DNA of 19,814 bases from Deltaproteobacteria bacterium UBA5799. GTDB taxonomy: Bacteria; Desulfobacterota; GWC2-55-46. The stretch's first letter is position 1. The number at the start of each line of letters is the position of its first letter. This document shows positions 1 to 7,976 of this stretch, one piece after another. The position numbers and the translations under genes were made by a program. The notes beneath the pieces were generated by a model. The model was not told where the DNA came from, did not search any database, and was given only the letters and a program-made list of their open reading frames with translations. The stretch is from contig DIDN01000031.1 of NCBI GenBank assembly GCA_002418185.1, forward strand, positions 1-19,814. The letters are read 5' to 3'.

Positions 1-10
1 GTAGAAGCTT

Positions 11-889
11 ATGTCATTCAGGTCAGGTTTTGTTTCCATAATAGGCAGGCCGAACGCGGGAAAATCCACGCTCTTGAACAGCGTCCTCGGCGAGAAGATA
101 TCGATCGTCTCGCCCAAGCCGCAGACGACGAGGAACGTCGTCCGGGGGGTAAAGAACCTCGAAGGCTGCCAGATGGTCTTCATTGACACGCCCGGCATAC
201 ACAAGGGCAAGGGCCTCCTTAACGAACGGATGGTCAGGGAGGCGGTCTCGTCATTAAAGGACGTGGACGCCGTGGTCCTCCTTGTCGAGGCCGACAGGCC
301 GGTTACGGACGAGGACAGGTCCATCATCAAATCCCTAAAGGGCCTCAAGTGCCCGGTCATACTGGGCGTAAACAAGATTGACAGGATAGAGAAGCGCAAG
401 TTACTCCCGCTCATCGACGAGTACTCGAAGGTGTACGCCTTCAGGGAAGTGATACCCCTTTCCGCCCTCAAGGGCGACGGGGTGGAGCTACTTACAGGAG
501 CGCTCTCGGCCCTCATGCCCGAGGGGCCGAAGTACTTCCCCGACGACGTCCTTACCGACGTGCCCGAGAGGTTCATCGCCGGGGAGATAGTGAGGGAGAA
601 GGTCTTTCTCTTCGTCCGCGAGGAGATCCCGTACTCGGTCGCCGTGGTCGTGGATAAGTTCATTGAGAAGAAGGGGCTCATATCCATAACCGCCACCATA
701 AACGTCGAGAGGGAGTCGCAGAAGGGCATAATCATAGGAAAGGGCGGGGCCATGCTCAAGAGGATAGGCACCTCCGCGCGCGAGGAGATGGAAAAGCTCC
801 TGGGCTCGAAGGTCTTTTTGGAGCTATTCGTCCGCGTCCAGAAGGAGTGGACCAAGAAGCCGGGGGCGCTTAAGGAGTTCGGTTACTGA
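11..889 (+). CDS. era: GTPase Era
   Basis: Era is an essential GTPase that binds 16S rRNA and helps mature the 30S ribosomal subunit at the inner face of the membrane. The 292-residue length is normal for the family. Visible GTPase motifs are the P-loop GRPNAGKST (residues 12-20), DTPGIH (from 59) and NKID (121-124). The C-terminal KH RNA-binding domain carries the GKGG loop (243-246). The ATG is the first in-frame start and opens the conserved N-terminus just ahead of the P-loop. The ten bases before it contain a TAG at 2-4 that may end an upstream gene, but this cannot be settled from the window. The gene is followed by a palindromic repeat and then der, the second ribosome GTPase. Confidence 0.97.
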   Translation: MSFRSGFVSIIGRPNAGKSTLLNSVLGEKISIVSPKPQTTRNVVRGVKNLEGCQMVFIDTPGIHKGKGLLNERMVREAVSSLKDVDAVVLLVEADRPVTDEDRSIIKSLKGLKCPVILGVNKIDRIEKRKLLPLIDEYSKVYAFREVIPLSALKGDGVELLTGALSALMPEGPKYFPDDVLTDVPERFIAGEIVREKVFLFVREEIPYSVAVVVDKFIEKKGLISITATINVERESQKGIIIGKGGAMLKRIGTSAREEMEKLLGSKVFLELFVRVQKEWTKKPGALKEFGY

Positions 890-904
890 AGCGCTGCCCT
901 CATG

Positions 905-994
905 ATCATCCCCCTTTGAAAAAGGGGGATAAGAGGGGGATTTTTCAGACGTTTTTTAATCCCCCCCTCGCCCCCCTTTAGGAAAGGGGGGAAT
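905..994. repeat. REP/BIME-like palindromic element between era and der
   Basis: The gap between era and der holds three nested inverted repeats. The first is a 10-bp perfect stem (908-917 with 921-930, loop GAA). The second pairs 933-942 with 958-969 apart from extra C bases. The third is a 9-bp perfect stem (971-979 with 983-991, loop AGG). The two outer hairpins, CCCCCTTT then AAAGGGGG, are near mirror copies around an AT-rich centre, so the whole element is roughly palindromic, like two inverted REP units. T-runs at 941-945 and 952-957 could also let it end transcription. Read on the minus strand, it gives the peptide PLIPPFPKGGRGG, a familiar artefact of such repeats. That it is dispersed in the genome is an inference. 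Confidence 0.75.
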
Positions 995-1046
995 TAGCGG
1001 ACGGCAATGAGACCGCATCAGAAAGGAGTCGGGGAATAAGTTTGAT

Positions 1047-2357
1047 ATGAAACCGGTCGTAGCTATCGTCGGCAGGCCCAACGTGGGGAAGTCGACCCTT
1101 TTCAACAGGCTCTTAGGCAGGAAACGGGCCATCGTGCACGACATGCCCGGCGTGACGAGGGACCTTAATTTCGCCGACGTGGAGGAAGGCGGCCGCCAGT
1201 TCACGCTCGTGGACACCGGCGGTTTCGAGTCCGTTACCGGGGACGCGGTCCTTGCCCAGGTGCGGGAGCAGGCCCGGCTCGCGATAGAGGACGCCGACCT
1301 CATCGTATTCGTCATGGACGGTAGAGTTGGCCCGGCCCCGGACGACTCCGAACTGGTCGAAATGCTCAGGAAATCCGGGAAGCCCGTTGTATACGCGGCA
1401 AACAAGATCGACACGCCCAGGCATGAGGCGCTCGCCATGGAGTTTTACTCCCTCGGCATAGGAGAGGTGCTGCCTGTGTCCGCGGAGCACGGCGCAGGCA
1501 TAAACGAGCTTGTCGACGCGGTGCTCGAAAGGCTCCCCGAGAAGCCCCGGGGCCCTGAGGACGAGGGGCGGGTGAGGGTAGCGATAGTGGGGAGGCCCAA
1601 TGTCGGCAAGTCCTCGCTCCTGAACCGTATAACAGGGAGGCCCAGGGCCATAGTTAGCGCGGTGGCCGGGACGACAAGGGACCCTGTTGACATGCCCGTG
1701 GACCTCGAGGGCAGGAAGTACCTGTTCGTCGATACCGCCGGGATCAGGAGGAAGAGCAAGGTCAGCATGACGGTCGAGACATACTCGGTCATGGAGGCCA
1801 TAAGGTCGATAGAGCGGTGCGACGTGGCCGTCCTCGTGGTCGACGGCAAGGACGGCATAACCTCGCAGGACGAGAAGATAGCAGGGCTAATAGAGGACAG
1901 GAAGAAGTGCTGCATCGTCCTCGTAAACAAGTGGGACCTCGTGGAAAAGGACACGAGGACAGCGGACTACGCGGCAGATACCATAAGAAAGAAGCTCCCG
2001 TTCATCTCCTACGCGCCGGTAATATTCGTATCGGCCCTCACGGGCCAGAGGGTGCCGAGGATACTCGAGACCGTGGACGCGCTCGTCGAGAAGTCAAGGA
2101 GGCAGGTGGCCACCTCGGCCCTGAATAGCGCCCTTGAATCTTTGGTCTCAAGGTACGGCCCCCACGCCTTCAGGGGCAGGGAAGTGAAGTTCTACTACGC
2201 CACCCAGGTCGGCACCGCGCCGCCTGCGTTCATAATCTTCACCAACCACCCGGAGGGCGTCGAGGACTCCTACCAGCGGTACCTGGCTTCCGGCCTGCGG
2301 GAGGCGCTCGGCCTCGAGGAGGTCCCCTTGAGGCTCATTTTCAGGGAAAGACATTGA
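1047..2357 (+). CDS. der: Ribosome-associated GTPase Der (EngA), two GTPase domains
   Basis: Der is an essential GTPase with two tandem G domains; it acts in 50S subunit assembly. At 436 residues it has the usual length. G domain 1 shows GRPNVGKST (9-17), DTGG and NKID. G domain 2 shows GRPNVGKSS (182-190), DTAGI and NKWD. The C-terminal third is the KH-like domain, ending in a basic tail. The ATG is supported by the conserved MKPVVAIVGRPN beginning; a GGGGAA about 10 bases upstream is a loose ribosome binding site, and no upstream in-frame start is better. It lies behind the palindromic element following era, and only three bases separate it from the YihY-family gene, so the two are probably co-transcribed. 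Confidence 0.97.
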   Translation: MKPVVAIVGRPNVGKSTLFNRLLGRKRAIVHDMPGVTRDLNFADVEEGGRQFTLVDTGGFESVTGDAVLAQVREQARLAIEDADLIVFVMDGRVGPAPDDSELVEMLRKSGKPVVYAANKIDTPRHEALAMEFYSLGIGEVLPVSAEHGAGINELVDAVLERLPEKPRGPEDEGRVRVAIVGRPNVGKSSLLNRITGRPRAIVSAVAGTTRDPVDMPVDLEGRKYLFVDTAGIRRKSKVSMTVETYSVMEAIRSIERCDVAVLVVDGKDGITSQDEKIAGLIEDRKKCCIVLVNKWDLVEKDTRTADYAADTIRKKLPFISYAPVIFVSALTGQRVPRILETVDALVEKSRRQVATSALNSALESLVSRYGPHAFRGREVKFYYATQVGTAPPAFIIFTNHPEGVEDSYQRYLASGLREALGLEEVPLRLIFRERH

Positions 2358-2360
2358 GGG

Positions 2361-3209
2361 ATGAGGGAACTCATATCCGTCGCCCGTGAGGGGATAAGGA
2401 TATTCATGCGGACAGGCGGCTCGACGAACGCAGCCGCCATTTCCTTCTACGCCTTCTTTTCGCTCATACCGGTCATGTTCCTCGTGACCGCCGGGGTCGG
2501 CTTCATCCTCGGCGCGAACCCCGAGATCCAGGACAGGGTCGTGGGCATGGTGAGCGAGAGCCTTCCCTACCTGAGCGACACGATAATCGGGGAGCTCGAG
2601 GAGCTTTCGAAGAACTGGAGGACCTTCGGCTGGATAGGCCTCTTTTCGCTCGTCTTCGCGGCCGAGTTCGTCATGAGCGCCATGGTCCGGGCGCTTACCG
2701 CCATATTCGGGACTGAGAAGAGTTTCGGGATACTCCGCACGAGGCTCATAGGACTCTTCATGATACTCCTCGCCATCCTGGCCGCCCTCTCCTCCGTAGC
2801 CGTGACCGCCCTGTCGTACACCATCCAGGACCTCAATACCGGAATACAGGGGCTCCAGTACCTTTTTAATCTTCTTTCGCTCCTGCTATTCGGGCTCATA
2901 ATGCCGTTTTTCCTGGTGACCGGCATAATAGCCGTGGTCTTCCGGGTGCTTGCAGGGGCCAACCTGGATTTGAAGCACGCCTTTTTCGGCAGCATGCTCT
3001 TTGCGGTCCTCTGGGAGGCCGCAAAGCAGCTCTTCGCGCTCTACGTCGCGAACTTCCAGAGCTATAACAAGTTCTACGGCTCCATAGGCGCGCTAATGAT
3101 ACTCCTCATGTGGATATACTACTCGGCGAGCCTGTTCCTCCTGTCGGCCTCGGTCTCCAGGGCCTCGTACCTCGCCTCGGAGTCGAGGCGGGCGCACAGG
3201 AGGCGCTGA
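2361..3209 (+). CDS. yihY: YihY/BrkB (UPF0761) family inner-membrane protein
   Basis: This is a polytopic membrane protein of the YihY/BrkB family, whose molecular role is not settled. Escherichia coli YihY was once called RNase BN in error, so a nuclease annotation should not be used. The 282 residues contain about six hydrophobic helices, near 24-50, 88-110, 128-152, 165-195, 205-228 and 238-265. Family hallmarks include the early AAAISFYAFFSLIP stretch and the C-terminal YGSIGALMILLMWIYYSA segment. The C-terminus is basic (RRAHRRR) and presumably cytoplasmic. It starts three bases after der and ends before the AT-rich gap upstream of ftsH, so it looks like the last gene of the der transcript. 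Function is unknown. Confidence 0.9.
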   Translation: MRELISVAREGIRIFMRTGGSTNAAAISFYAFFSLIPVMFLVTAGVGFILGANPEIQDRVVGMVSESLPYLSDTIIGELEELSKNWRTFGWIGLFSLVFAAEFVMSAMVRALTAIFGTEKSFGILRTRLIGLFMILLAILAALSSVAVTALSYTIQDLNTGIQGLQYLFNLLSLLLFGLIMPFFLVTGIIAVVFRVLAGANLDLKHAFFGSMLFAVLWEAAKQLFALYVANFQSYNKFYGSIGALMILLMWIYYSASLFLLSASVSRASYLASESRRAHRRR

Positions 3210-3241
3210 ACCCCTTGAAAGCCGCGGTCTTTACGGGGGTT
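3209..3241 (+). terminator. Imperfect hairpin after yihY (weak terminator candidate)
   Basis: AACCCC at 3209-3214 can pair with GGGGTT at 3236-3241, and inside it AAAG (3218-3221) with CTTT (3229-3232). The stem is interrupted, and the nearest T-run (3262-3267) lies about 20 bases further on, so this is a poor intrinsic terminator. It is listed because it sits where a transcript break is expected. Confidence 0.25.
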
Positions 3242-3268
3242 ACAGGCTTTTGAGACTGATATTTTTTA

Positions 3269-3297
3269 TTGTAAATCGGCTAAATCTGTGACACAAT
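3269..3297 (+). promoter_or_regulatory. Possible sigma-70 promoter for ftsH
   Basis: TTGTAA (3269-3274) and CACAAT (3292-3297) each match the -35 and -10 consensus at four of six bases, with a 17-bp spacer. They sit in the most AT-rich stretch of this part of the window, about 50 bases upstream of the ftsH start. This is the only sizeable gap before ftsH, so a promoter is expected here, but the match is modest. Confidence 0.3.
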
Positions 3298-3346
3298 TAT
3301 CTGTATTTAAGTTGCGATGAAAACTACCGCTTACATAGGAGCATAG

Positions 3347-5227
3347 ATGAACCAGCTATACAAGAACATAGCCATGTGGCTCATAATCATAGCCACGGTC
3401 GTGCTCATGTTCAATCTCATAAGCTATAAGCAGCCCTCCTCGGACAAGGTCGTCTTCAGCGATTTCATACAGGAGGTCGAGTCCGGGAACGTAGTCGAGG
3501 TCACCATACAGGGCAACGACATAAGCGGGAAGTACAAGGACGGGAAGACGTTTCAGACCTTCTCCCCGCAGTACCCGGACCTAATAGCAAAGCTCAGGAC
3601 AAGCGGCGTAAAGATTGCCGCGGAGCCGGTAGCCGACAGCCCCTCGTGGGGCACGATATTCGTCTCGTGGTTCCCCATGATACTCCTCATCGGCGTCTGG
3701 ATATTCTTCATGCGCCAGATGCAGAGCGGCGGCGGGAAGGCGATGAGCTTCGGCAAATCCAAGGCCAAGCTCCTAAGCGAAACGCAGCACAGGATCACCT
3801 TCAAGGACGTGGCCGGGATCGAGGAGGCCAAGGAGGAGGTCGAGGAGATAATCGACTTCCTCAAGGACCCGAAGAAGTTCACGCGCCTGGGCGGCCGCAT
3901 ACCCAAGGGCGTGCTCCTCGTCGGGCAGCCCGGCACGGGGAAGACCCTCCTTGCCAAGGCCATAGCCGGCGAGGCGGGGGTTCCGTTCTTCTCGATTTCC
4001 GGAAGCGACTTCGTCGAGATGTTCGTGGGCGTCGGCGCTTCGCGCGTCCGCGACCTCTTCGTACAGGGCAAGAAGAACGCGCCCTGCATAATATTCATTG
4101 ACGAGATAGACGCGGTCGGGCGCCACAGGGGCGCGGGCCTCGGCGGCGGGCACGACGAGAGGGAGCAGACGCTTAACCAGCTCCTCGTCGAGATGGACGG
4201 CTTCGAGTCCAACGAGGGCGTCATCATAATCGCGGCCACGAACCGGCCGGACGTGCTCGACCCGGCGCTGCTGCGCCCGGGGAGGTTCGACAGAAACGTC
4301 GTGGTGCCGAAGCCCGACCTCAAGGGCCGGGAGGAGATACTCCGCGTACACACCTCCAAGACCCCGCTCGCCTCGGACGTGGACCTTGAGATAATTGCGA
4401 GGGGCACCCCGGGGTTCTCGGGAGCGGACCTCTCGAACCTCGTGAACGAGGCGGCCCTCCTTGCCGCGAGGAGGGGGAAGGACAAGCTCGAGAAAACGGA
4501 GTTCGACGACGCGAAGGACAAGCTCCTCATGGGCACCGAGAGGAGGAGCATGATAATAAGCGAGGCCGAGAAGAGGAACACCGCCTACCACGAGGCCGGG
4601 CACACGCTCGTTGCTCGCCTCATACCGGGCACCGACCCCATACACAAGGTCTCGATAATTCCGAGGGGCATGGCGCTCGGGCTTACCCAGCAGCTCCCCA
4701 TAGACGAGAGGCACACCTACAGCAAGGAATACCTGCAGAACAACATCTCCGTCCTCATGGGCGGAAGGGCCGCCGAGGAACTCGTCCTCAAGCACATGAC
4801 CACCGGCGCGGGCAACGACATCGAGAGGGCCACGGAGATAGCCCGGAAGATGGTGTGCGAATGGGGCATGAGCGATAAGCTCGGGCCGCTTACGTTCGGC
4901 AAGAAGGAAGAGCACATCTTCCTCGGGAAGGAAATGGCCCAGAGGAGGGACTTCAGCGAGGAGACCGCCGAGGAGATAGACACCGAGATAAAGAAGGTGG
5001 TCCTTGAGAACTACAACAGGGCCAGGCAGCTCATCGAGTCCCACATGGGCGCGCTGCACAGGCTCGCCAGGGCCCTCCTCGAAAAAGAGGTCCTGGACGC
5101 CCCGGAGATAGACAGGCTCATCTCCTCGGACGACGAGGACGGCCCCGGAGAGGGCGCCCCTCCCGAGGCCAGGCCGGAATCGCTCAAGCCCGAGGACGCG
5201 GCCAGACTCGGGGTAGTCGTAAAATAA
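3347..5227 (+). CDS. ftsH: ATP-dependent zinc metalloprotease FtsH
   Basis: FtsH is a membrane-anchored hexameric AAA+ protease that degrades misassembled membrane proteins and selected soluble regulators. The 626 residues follow the standard layout. Two transmembrane helices (about 8-25 and 104-122) enclose a small periplasmic domain. The AAA domain has Walker A GQPGTGKT (193-200), Walker B IIFIDEID and the second region of homology ATNRPDVLDPALLRPGRFDR. The peptidase domain has HEAGH (415-419) with D491 as the likely third zinc ligand. The second Walker A residue is Q where P is usual; the catalytic Lys and Thr are intact. The tail is acidic and proline-rich. The ATG follows AGGAGC at a workable distance. 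The gene appears to be its own transcription unit, with an AT-rich leader and a hairpin after it. Confidence 0.98.
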   Translation: MNQLYKNIAMWLIIIATVVLMFNLISYKQPSSDKVVFSDFIQEVESGNVVEVTIQGNDISGKYKDGKTFQTFSPQYPDLIAKLRTSGVKIAAEPVADSPSWGTIFVSWFPMILLIGVWIFFMRQMQSGGGKAMSFGKSKAKLLSETQHRITFKDVAGIEEAKEEVEEIIDFLKDPKKFTRLGGRIPKGVLLVGQPGTGKTLLAKAIAGEAGVPFFSISGSDFVEMFVGVGASRVRDLFVQGKKNAPCIIFIDEIDAVGRHRGAGLGGGHDEREQTLNQLLVEMDGFESNEGVIIIAATNRPDVLDPALLRPGRFDRNVVVPKPDLKGREEILRVHTSKTPLASDVDLEIIARGTPGFSGADLSNLVNEAALLAARRGKDKLEKTEFDDAKDKLLMGTERRSMIISEAEKRNTAYHEAGHTLVARLIPGTDPIHKVSIIPRGMALGLTQQLPIDERHTYSKEYLQNNISVLMGGRAAEELVLKHMTTGAGNDIERATEIARKMVCEWGMSDKLGPLTFGKKEEHIFLGKEMAQRRDFSEETAEEIDTEIKKVVLENYNRARQLIESHMGALHRLARALLEKEVLDAPEIDRLISSDDEDGPGEGAPPEARPESLKPEDAARLGVVVK

Positions 5228-5252
5228 GCCGCTCCACAACCTGTCCGTAAGC

Positions 5253-5281
5253 AGGCCGGACGCCAGGTGCGCCCGGCCTTT
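5253..5281 (+). terminator. Terminator-like hairpin after ftsH
   Basis: AGGCCGG (5253-5259) pairs perfectly with CCGGCCT (5273-5279). After one A-C mismatch, CGC (5261-5263) pairs with GCG (5269-5271), closing a five-base loop. The stem is followed by only a short T stretch (TTTAACC). The position right after the ftsH stop fits an intrinsic terminator, but the weak T-tract lowers confidence. Confidence 0.5.
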
Positions 5282-5308
5282 AACCATTAACAGGAAGCTT
5301 ATTATTAT
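5280..5308 (+). promoter_or_regulatory. Possible promoter for the folP-tsaE gene run
   Basis: TTAACC (5280-5285, four of six matches to the -35 consensus) and TATTAT (5303-5308, five of six to the -10) are spaced by 17 bp. They lie directly after the ftsH hairpin in a short AT-rich stretch. A transcript from here would begin only about eight to ten bases before the proposed TTG start of folP, which would fit the absence of a clear ribosome binding site there. This is inference only. Confidence 0.3.
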
Positions 5309-5323
5309 TTCGGACCGATTCCA

Positions 5324-6526
5324 TTGAGGTTTCCCGTACGGTGTCTTGAGATCGTTTCACCCGAGAGTTCGCGGAGAGAGTTGGAGCGGATCGGAGTCGA
5401 CCCCGCCGCGGTCCGCATGATGGCCCCGAATCATTTCCATTACAACCTGAAGATAGCGGGGCTCACCCGGGCCGAGGCGGATATCCTGAAGCGGGACGCC
5501 CTTTCCATCGGGGTCGGGGCCGCCGCGGCATGCGGTCCGGTTTCGTCCGGAGTCGAGCGCACGGACGCCATAGTCTCGGGCACGTCTGGGCAGATAGCCG
5601 ACCTCATAGGCAGGCTCGCCAGCCGGCCTTACGGCCTCCCGGAGGTCGCGGAATCGCTCCGAAGAGCCGTGCTGAACAGGGGCCTCAGGGCCTATACGGT
5701 CAGGGGCGGGAAAAAGAGCTTCGAGGTGGGCCCCCGCACCGTTATAATGGGGATACTGAACGTGACGCCTGATTCCTTTTCGGACGGCGGCAGGTTCCTC
5801 GATTTCGACGCCGCCGTCAGGAGGGGGCTTGAGATGCTCAAAGACGGCGCGGACTGGATAGACGTCGGAGGAGAATCGACGAGGCCGGGGGCAGCGCCGG
5901 TCGATGCCGCTACGGAGTCCGCCCGGGTCGTCCCTGTAATAGAGGCGCTATCGAGGGAGGGGGCGGTCGTTTCGGTCGACACCACAAAATCGGAGGTCGC
6001 CAGGGCGGCCCTTGAGGCCGGCGCCTCCATAGTCAACGACGTAAGCGCCATGTCCCATGACGAGAGGATGGCGGAGGTGGTCGCGGAAAGCGGCGCCCCG
6101 GTCGTCCTCATGCACATGAGGGGCACGCCCGGGACCATGCAGCTCGACACCTCCTACGCGGACCTCATGGGCGAGGTATACGGCTGGCTGCATTCGAGGA
6201 TCGAGTACGCCGCCTCGAAGGGAATAGACCCCGAGAGCACTATAATAGACCCTGGAATAGGCTTCGGGAAGTCCGCCGAGGGCAATATCGAGATCCTCAA
6301 GAGGCTCATGGAGCTTAAGTCGCTGGGGAGGCCCGTGCTCGTCGGCCCTTCGAGGAAATCATTCCTCGGAAGGTTCTCGTCCGGCAGGGGGGCGGGCGAG
6401 AGGCTGCCAGCGACCCTGGCGGCGCTTGCCGCCGCGGTCCTGAACGGCGCCTCGATACTCAGGGTGCATGACGCAAGGGAGGCCAGGGAGGCTTCCGCAC
6501 TCGCGGACGCGGTGGCTAAATGCTGA
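5324..6526 (+). CDS. folP: Dihydropteroate synthase with an extra N-terminal region
   Basis: FolP joins p-aminobenzoate to 6-hydroxymethyl-7,8-dihydropterin diphosphate to make dihydropteroate in folate synthesis. The catalytic TIM barrel fills about residues 135-400 and shows MGILNVTPDSFSDGG (N146 region), DVGGESTRPGA, VSVDTTKSEVA, DPGIGFGK and VGPSRKSFLGR. Ahead of it lie roughly 135 residues not found in the short E. coli enzyme; I recall a similar extension in Geobacter-type FolP. The start is uncertain. TTG at 5324 keeps the whole region but has no obvious ribosome binding site; an in-frame stop lies at 5288, and the first in-frame ATG is at 5417 (residue 32). The gene overlaps cdaA by seven bases, indicating translational coupling. 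Confidence 0.93.
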   Translation: MRFPVRCLEIVSPESSRRELERIGVDPAAVRMMAPNHFHYNLKIAGLTRAEADILKRDALSIGVGAAAACGPVSSGVERTDAIVSGTSGQIADLIGRLASRPYGLPEVAESLRRAVLNRGLRAYTVRGGKKSFEVGPRTVIMGILNVTPDSFSDGGRFLDFDAAVRRGLEMLKDGADWIDVGGESTRPGAAPVDAATESARVVPVIEALSREGAVVSVDTTKSEVARAALEAGASIVNDVSAMSHDERMAEVVAESGAPVVLMHMRGTPGTMQLDTSYADLMGEVYGWLHSRIEYAASKGIDPESTIIDPGIGFGKSAEGNIEILKRLMELKSLGRPVLVGPSRKSFLGRFSSGRGAGERLPATLAALAAAVLNGASILRVHDAREAREASALADAVAKC

Positions 6527-7329
6527 ACTTCTTCGAGAACATATTCGGCTTCAACGCCGCGGTGGCCCTGCTCGACATATTCATCGTGGCCTTCGTCATC
6601 TACTGGCTCATGCTCATGTTCAAGGGCACCAGGGCGGAGAGGATGCTCTGGGGCCTGGGGATAATCGTGACGGTCTATTTCGTCTCCCAGAGGTTCGAGC
6701 TCCTTACGCTCCACTGGATACTGTCCAACTTTCTCAGTTCGATAGTCATATTCATCATAGTCGTATTCCAGCAGGACATAAGGCGGGCGCTCGTGCACAT
6801 GGGCAAGCCCTTCAGCACCAGGGACTCGATGAACTCGGACGGCGCCCTTGAGGAGATAGTGAAGGCGGTGGCGAGCATGTCCGGGACAAGGACCGGCGGC
6901 ATCATAGTCCTCGAGCGCTCCATAGACCTCTCCGATTTCATCGGAGAGGTGGCCGGCCTCGAGATAGACGCCAAGGTCTCCAAGGAGCTCATCCTCTCGA
7001 TATTCAACCCGTCCTCCCCGATACACGACGGCGCGGTCATCATAAGGAAGGGCCGGGTCCTCAGTGCCGGGTGCATACTGCCGCTTACCAACAAGGAGCT
7101 ATCAAAGTCCATGGGCACGAGGCACAGGGCCGCGATAGGCCTTGCCGAGGAGACCGACGCGGCGATAATAGTCGTTTCCGAGGAGACCGGGGAGGTTACG
7201 CTCGCCGTTGAGGACGGCCTGTTCGTGGACCTCGGGCCCGAGAAGCTCCGCGCCGACCTCAAGAAGCTCTTCGCGGGAGGCTTCGCCGACACCGAGGCCA
7301 TCTTCCCCTGGAGGGCCAGGTCGAAATGA
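6520..7329 (+). CDS. cdaA: Membrane diadenylate cyclase CdaA (c-di-AMP synthase)
   Basis: CdaA condenses two ATP molecules into the second messenger cyclic di-AMP. The 269 residues match the CdaA/DacA type (TIGR00159-like): three N-terminal membrane helices (about 9-30, 38-55 and 59-78), then a cytoplasmic DAC domain. The catalytic signatures are intact: IHDGA, with the DGA triplet at 170-172, and GTRHRAA from 199. The start ATG lies inside the end of folP, and the stop overlaps the start of the YbbR-type gene by four bases. That neighbour and glmM make up the cdaA-cdaR-glmM set known from Bacillota, in which both partners bind and tune the cyclase. The intact motifs suggest an active enzyme. 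Confidence 0.96.
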   Translation: MLNFFENIFGFNAAVALLDIFIVAFVIYWLMLMFKGTRAERMLWGLGIIVTVYFVSQRFELLTLHWILSNFLSSIVIFIIVVFQQDIRRALVHMGKPFSTRDSMNSDGALEEIVKAVASMSGTRTGGIIVLERSIDLSDFIGEVAGLEIDAKVSKELILSIFNPSSPIHDGAVIIRKGRVLSAGCILPLTNKELSKSMGTRHRAAIGLAEETDAAIIVVSEETGEVTLAVEDGLFVDLGPEKLRADLKKLFAGGFADTEAIFPWRARSK

Positions 7330-7973
7330 AGGCTTTCGTTGCGTCCAATACCAAGCTAAAGGCCCTGGCCCTCGTCTTCGCCCTGGCGCTCTGGTTCTTC
7401 GTGGCCGGACAGTCGAGGACCGAGGTGGGCTTCCTGGTGCCGCTGGGCTTCAAGGGCATACCCAAGGACATGGTGATGACCAGCACGCCTCCGGACGAGA
7501 TGGAGGTAAGGGTCACAGGGCCCAAGCTCTTCATAAACAATCTCTCGCCCACCCAGATAACCGCCGAGATAGACCTGAGCGGCGCAAGGGAGGGGCTCAA
7601 TACCTACCGCATACAGACCAAGGACATAATAACCCCCATGGGCGTCGAGGTGCAGAGACTCCGGCCCAGCTCCGTAGAGGTAAAGCTCGAGAAGGTGGTC
7701 AGGGCAGAGCTGCCCGTAAAGGCGAAGCTCACCGGCCGGCCCGCCGCCGGATACAGGGTGGCCGACGTCTCGGTATCGCCCAGGACCATAGCCGTTACCG
7801 GCACGGAAAGGGAGATGAAGAAGATGAAGGAGATACGCACCCGGCCCATCGACATCTCCGGCATCGACGCCCCGTTGGACGTAAAGGTCCAGTTGGACCA
7901 GGCCGGCCTCGAGCTCCGGAGCCTGAGCGTGGACAGCGTGGAAGTCAGAATACTCCCGAGGAAGGAGAAATAG
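7326..7973 (+). CDS. cdaR: YbbR-domain protein, CdaR-type regulator of CdaA
   Basis: This is a YbbR-family protein with one N-terminal membrane anchor (about residues 10-27) and an extracytoplasmic part. In Bacillota the equivalent CdaR binds the membrane region of CdaA and modulates c-di-AMP synthesis. At 215 residues it is about half the length of the four-repeat Bacillus protein; I can place two YbbR-like repeats, roughly 38-117 and 125-212, each with a V.L...... VE V type of beta pattern. Its ATG overlaps the cdaA stop (ATGA), and three bases separate it from glmM. The GGAAGGAG at its 3' end serves as the ribosome binding site for glmM. The regulatory role is inferred from the family and from context. 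Confidence 0.85.
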   Translation: MKAFVASNTKLKALALVFALALWFFVAGQSRTEVGFLVPLGFKGIPKDMVMTSTPPDEMEVRVTGPKLFINNLSPTQITAEIDLSGAREGLNTYRIQTKDIITPMGVEVQRLRPSSVEVKLEKVVRAELPVKAKLTGRPAAGYRVADVSVSPRTIAVTGTEREMKKMKEIRTRPIDISGIDAPLDVKVQLDQAGLELRSLSVDSVEVRILPRKEK

Positions 7974-7976
7974 CCC

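Noticed and set aside
956..1438. Minus-strand open frame ending in PLIPPFPKGGRGG
   Set aside because: It lies antisense to der, and its C-terminal peptide is the translation of the palindromic repeat between era and der, a known source of false proteins.
3214..3220. CTTGAAA upstream of ftsH, identical to a heat-shock sigma-32 -35 element
   Set aside because: No CCCCAT-like -10 element occurs 11-16 bases downstream; the motif lies in a small hairpin just after yihY and is probably chance.
3773..5287. 504-codon minus-strand open frame antisense to ftsH
   Set aside because: High GC makes long antisense frames common. The opposite strand encodes a full, motif-perfect FtsH, and the antisense product shows no recognisable domain.
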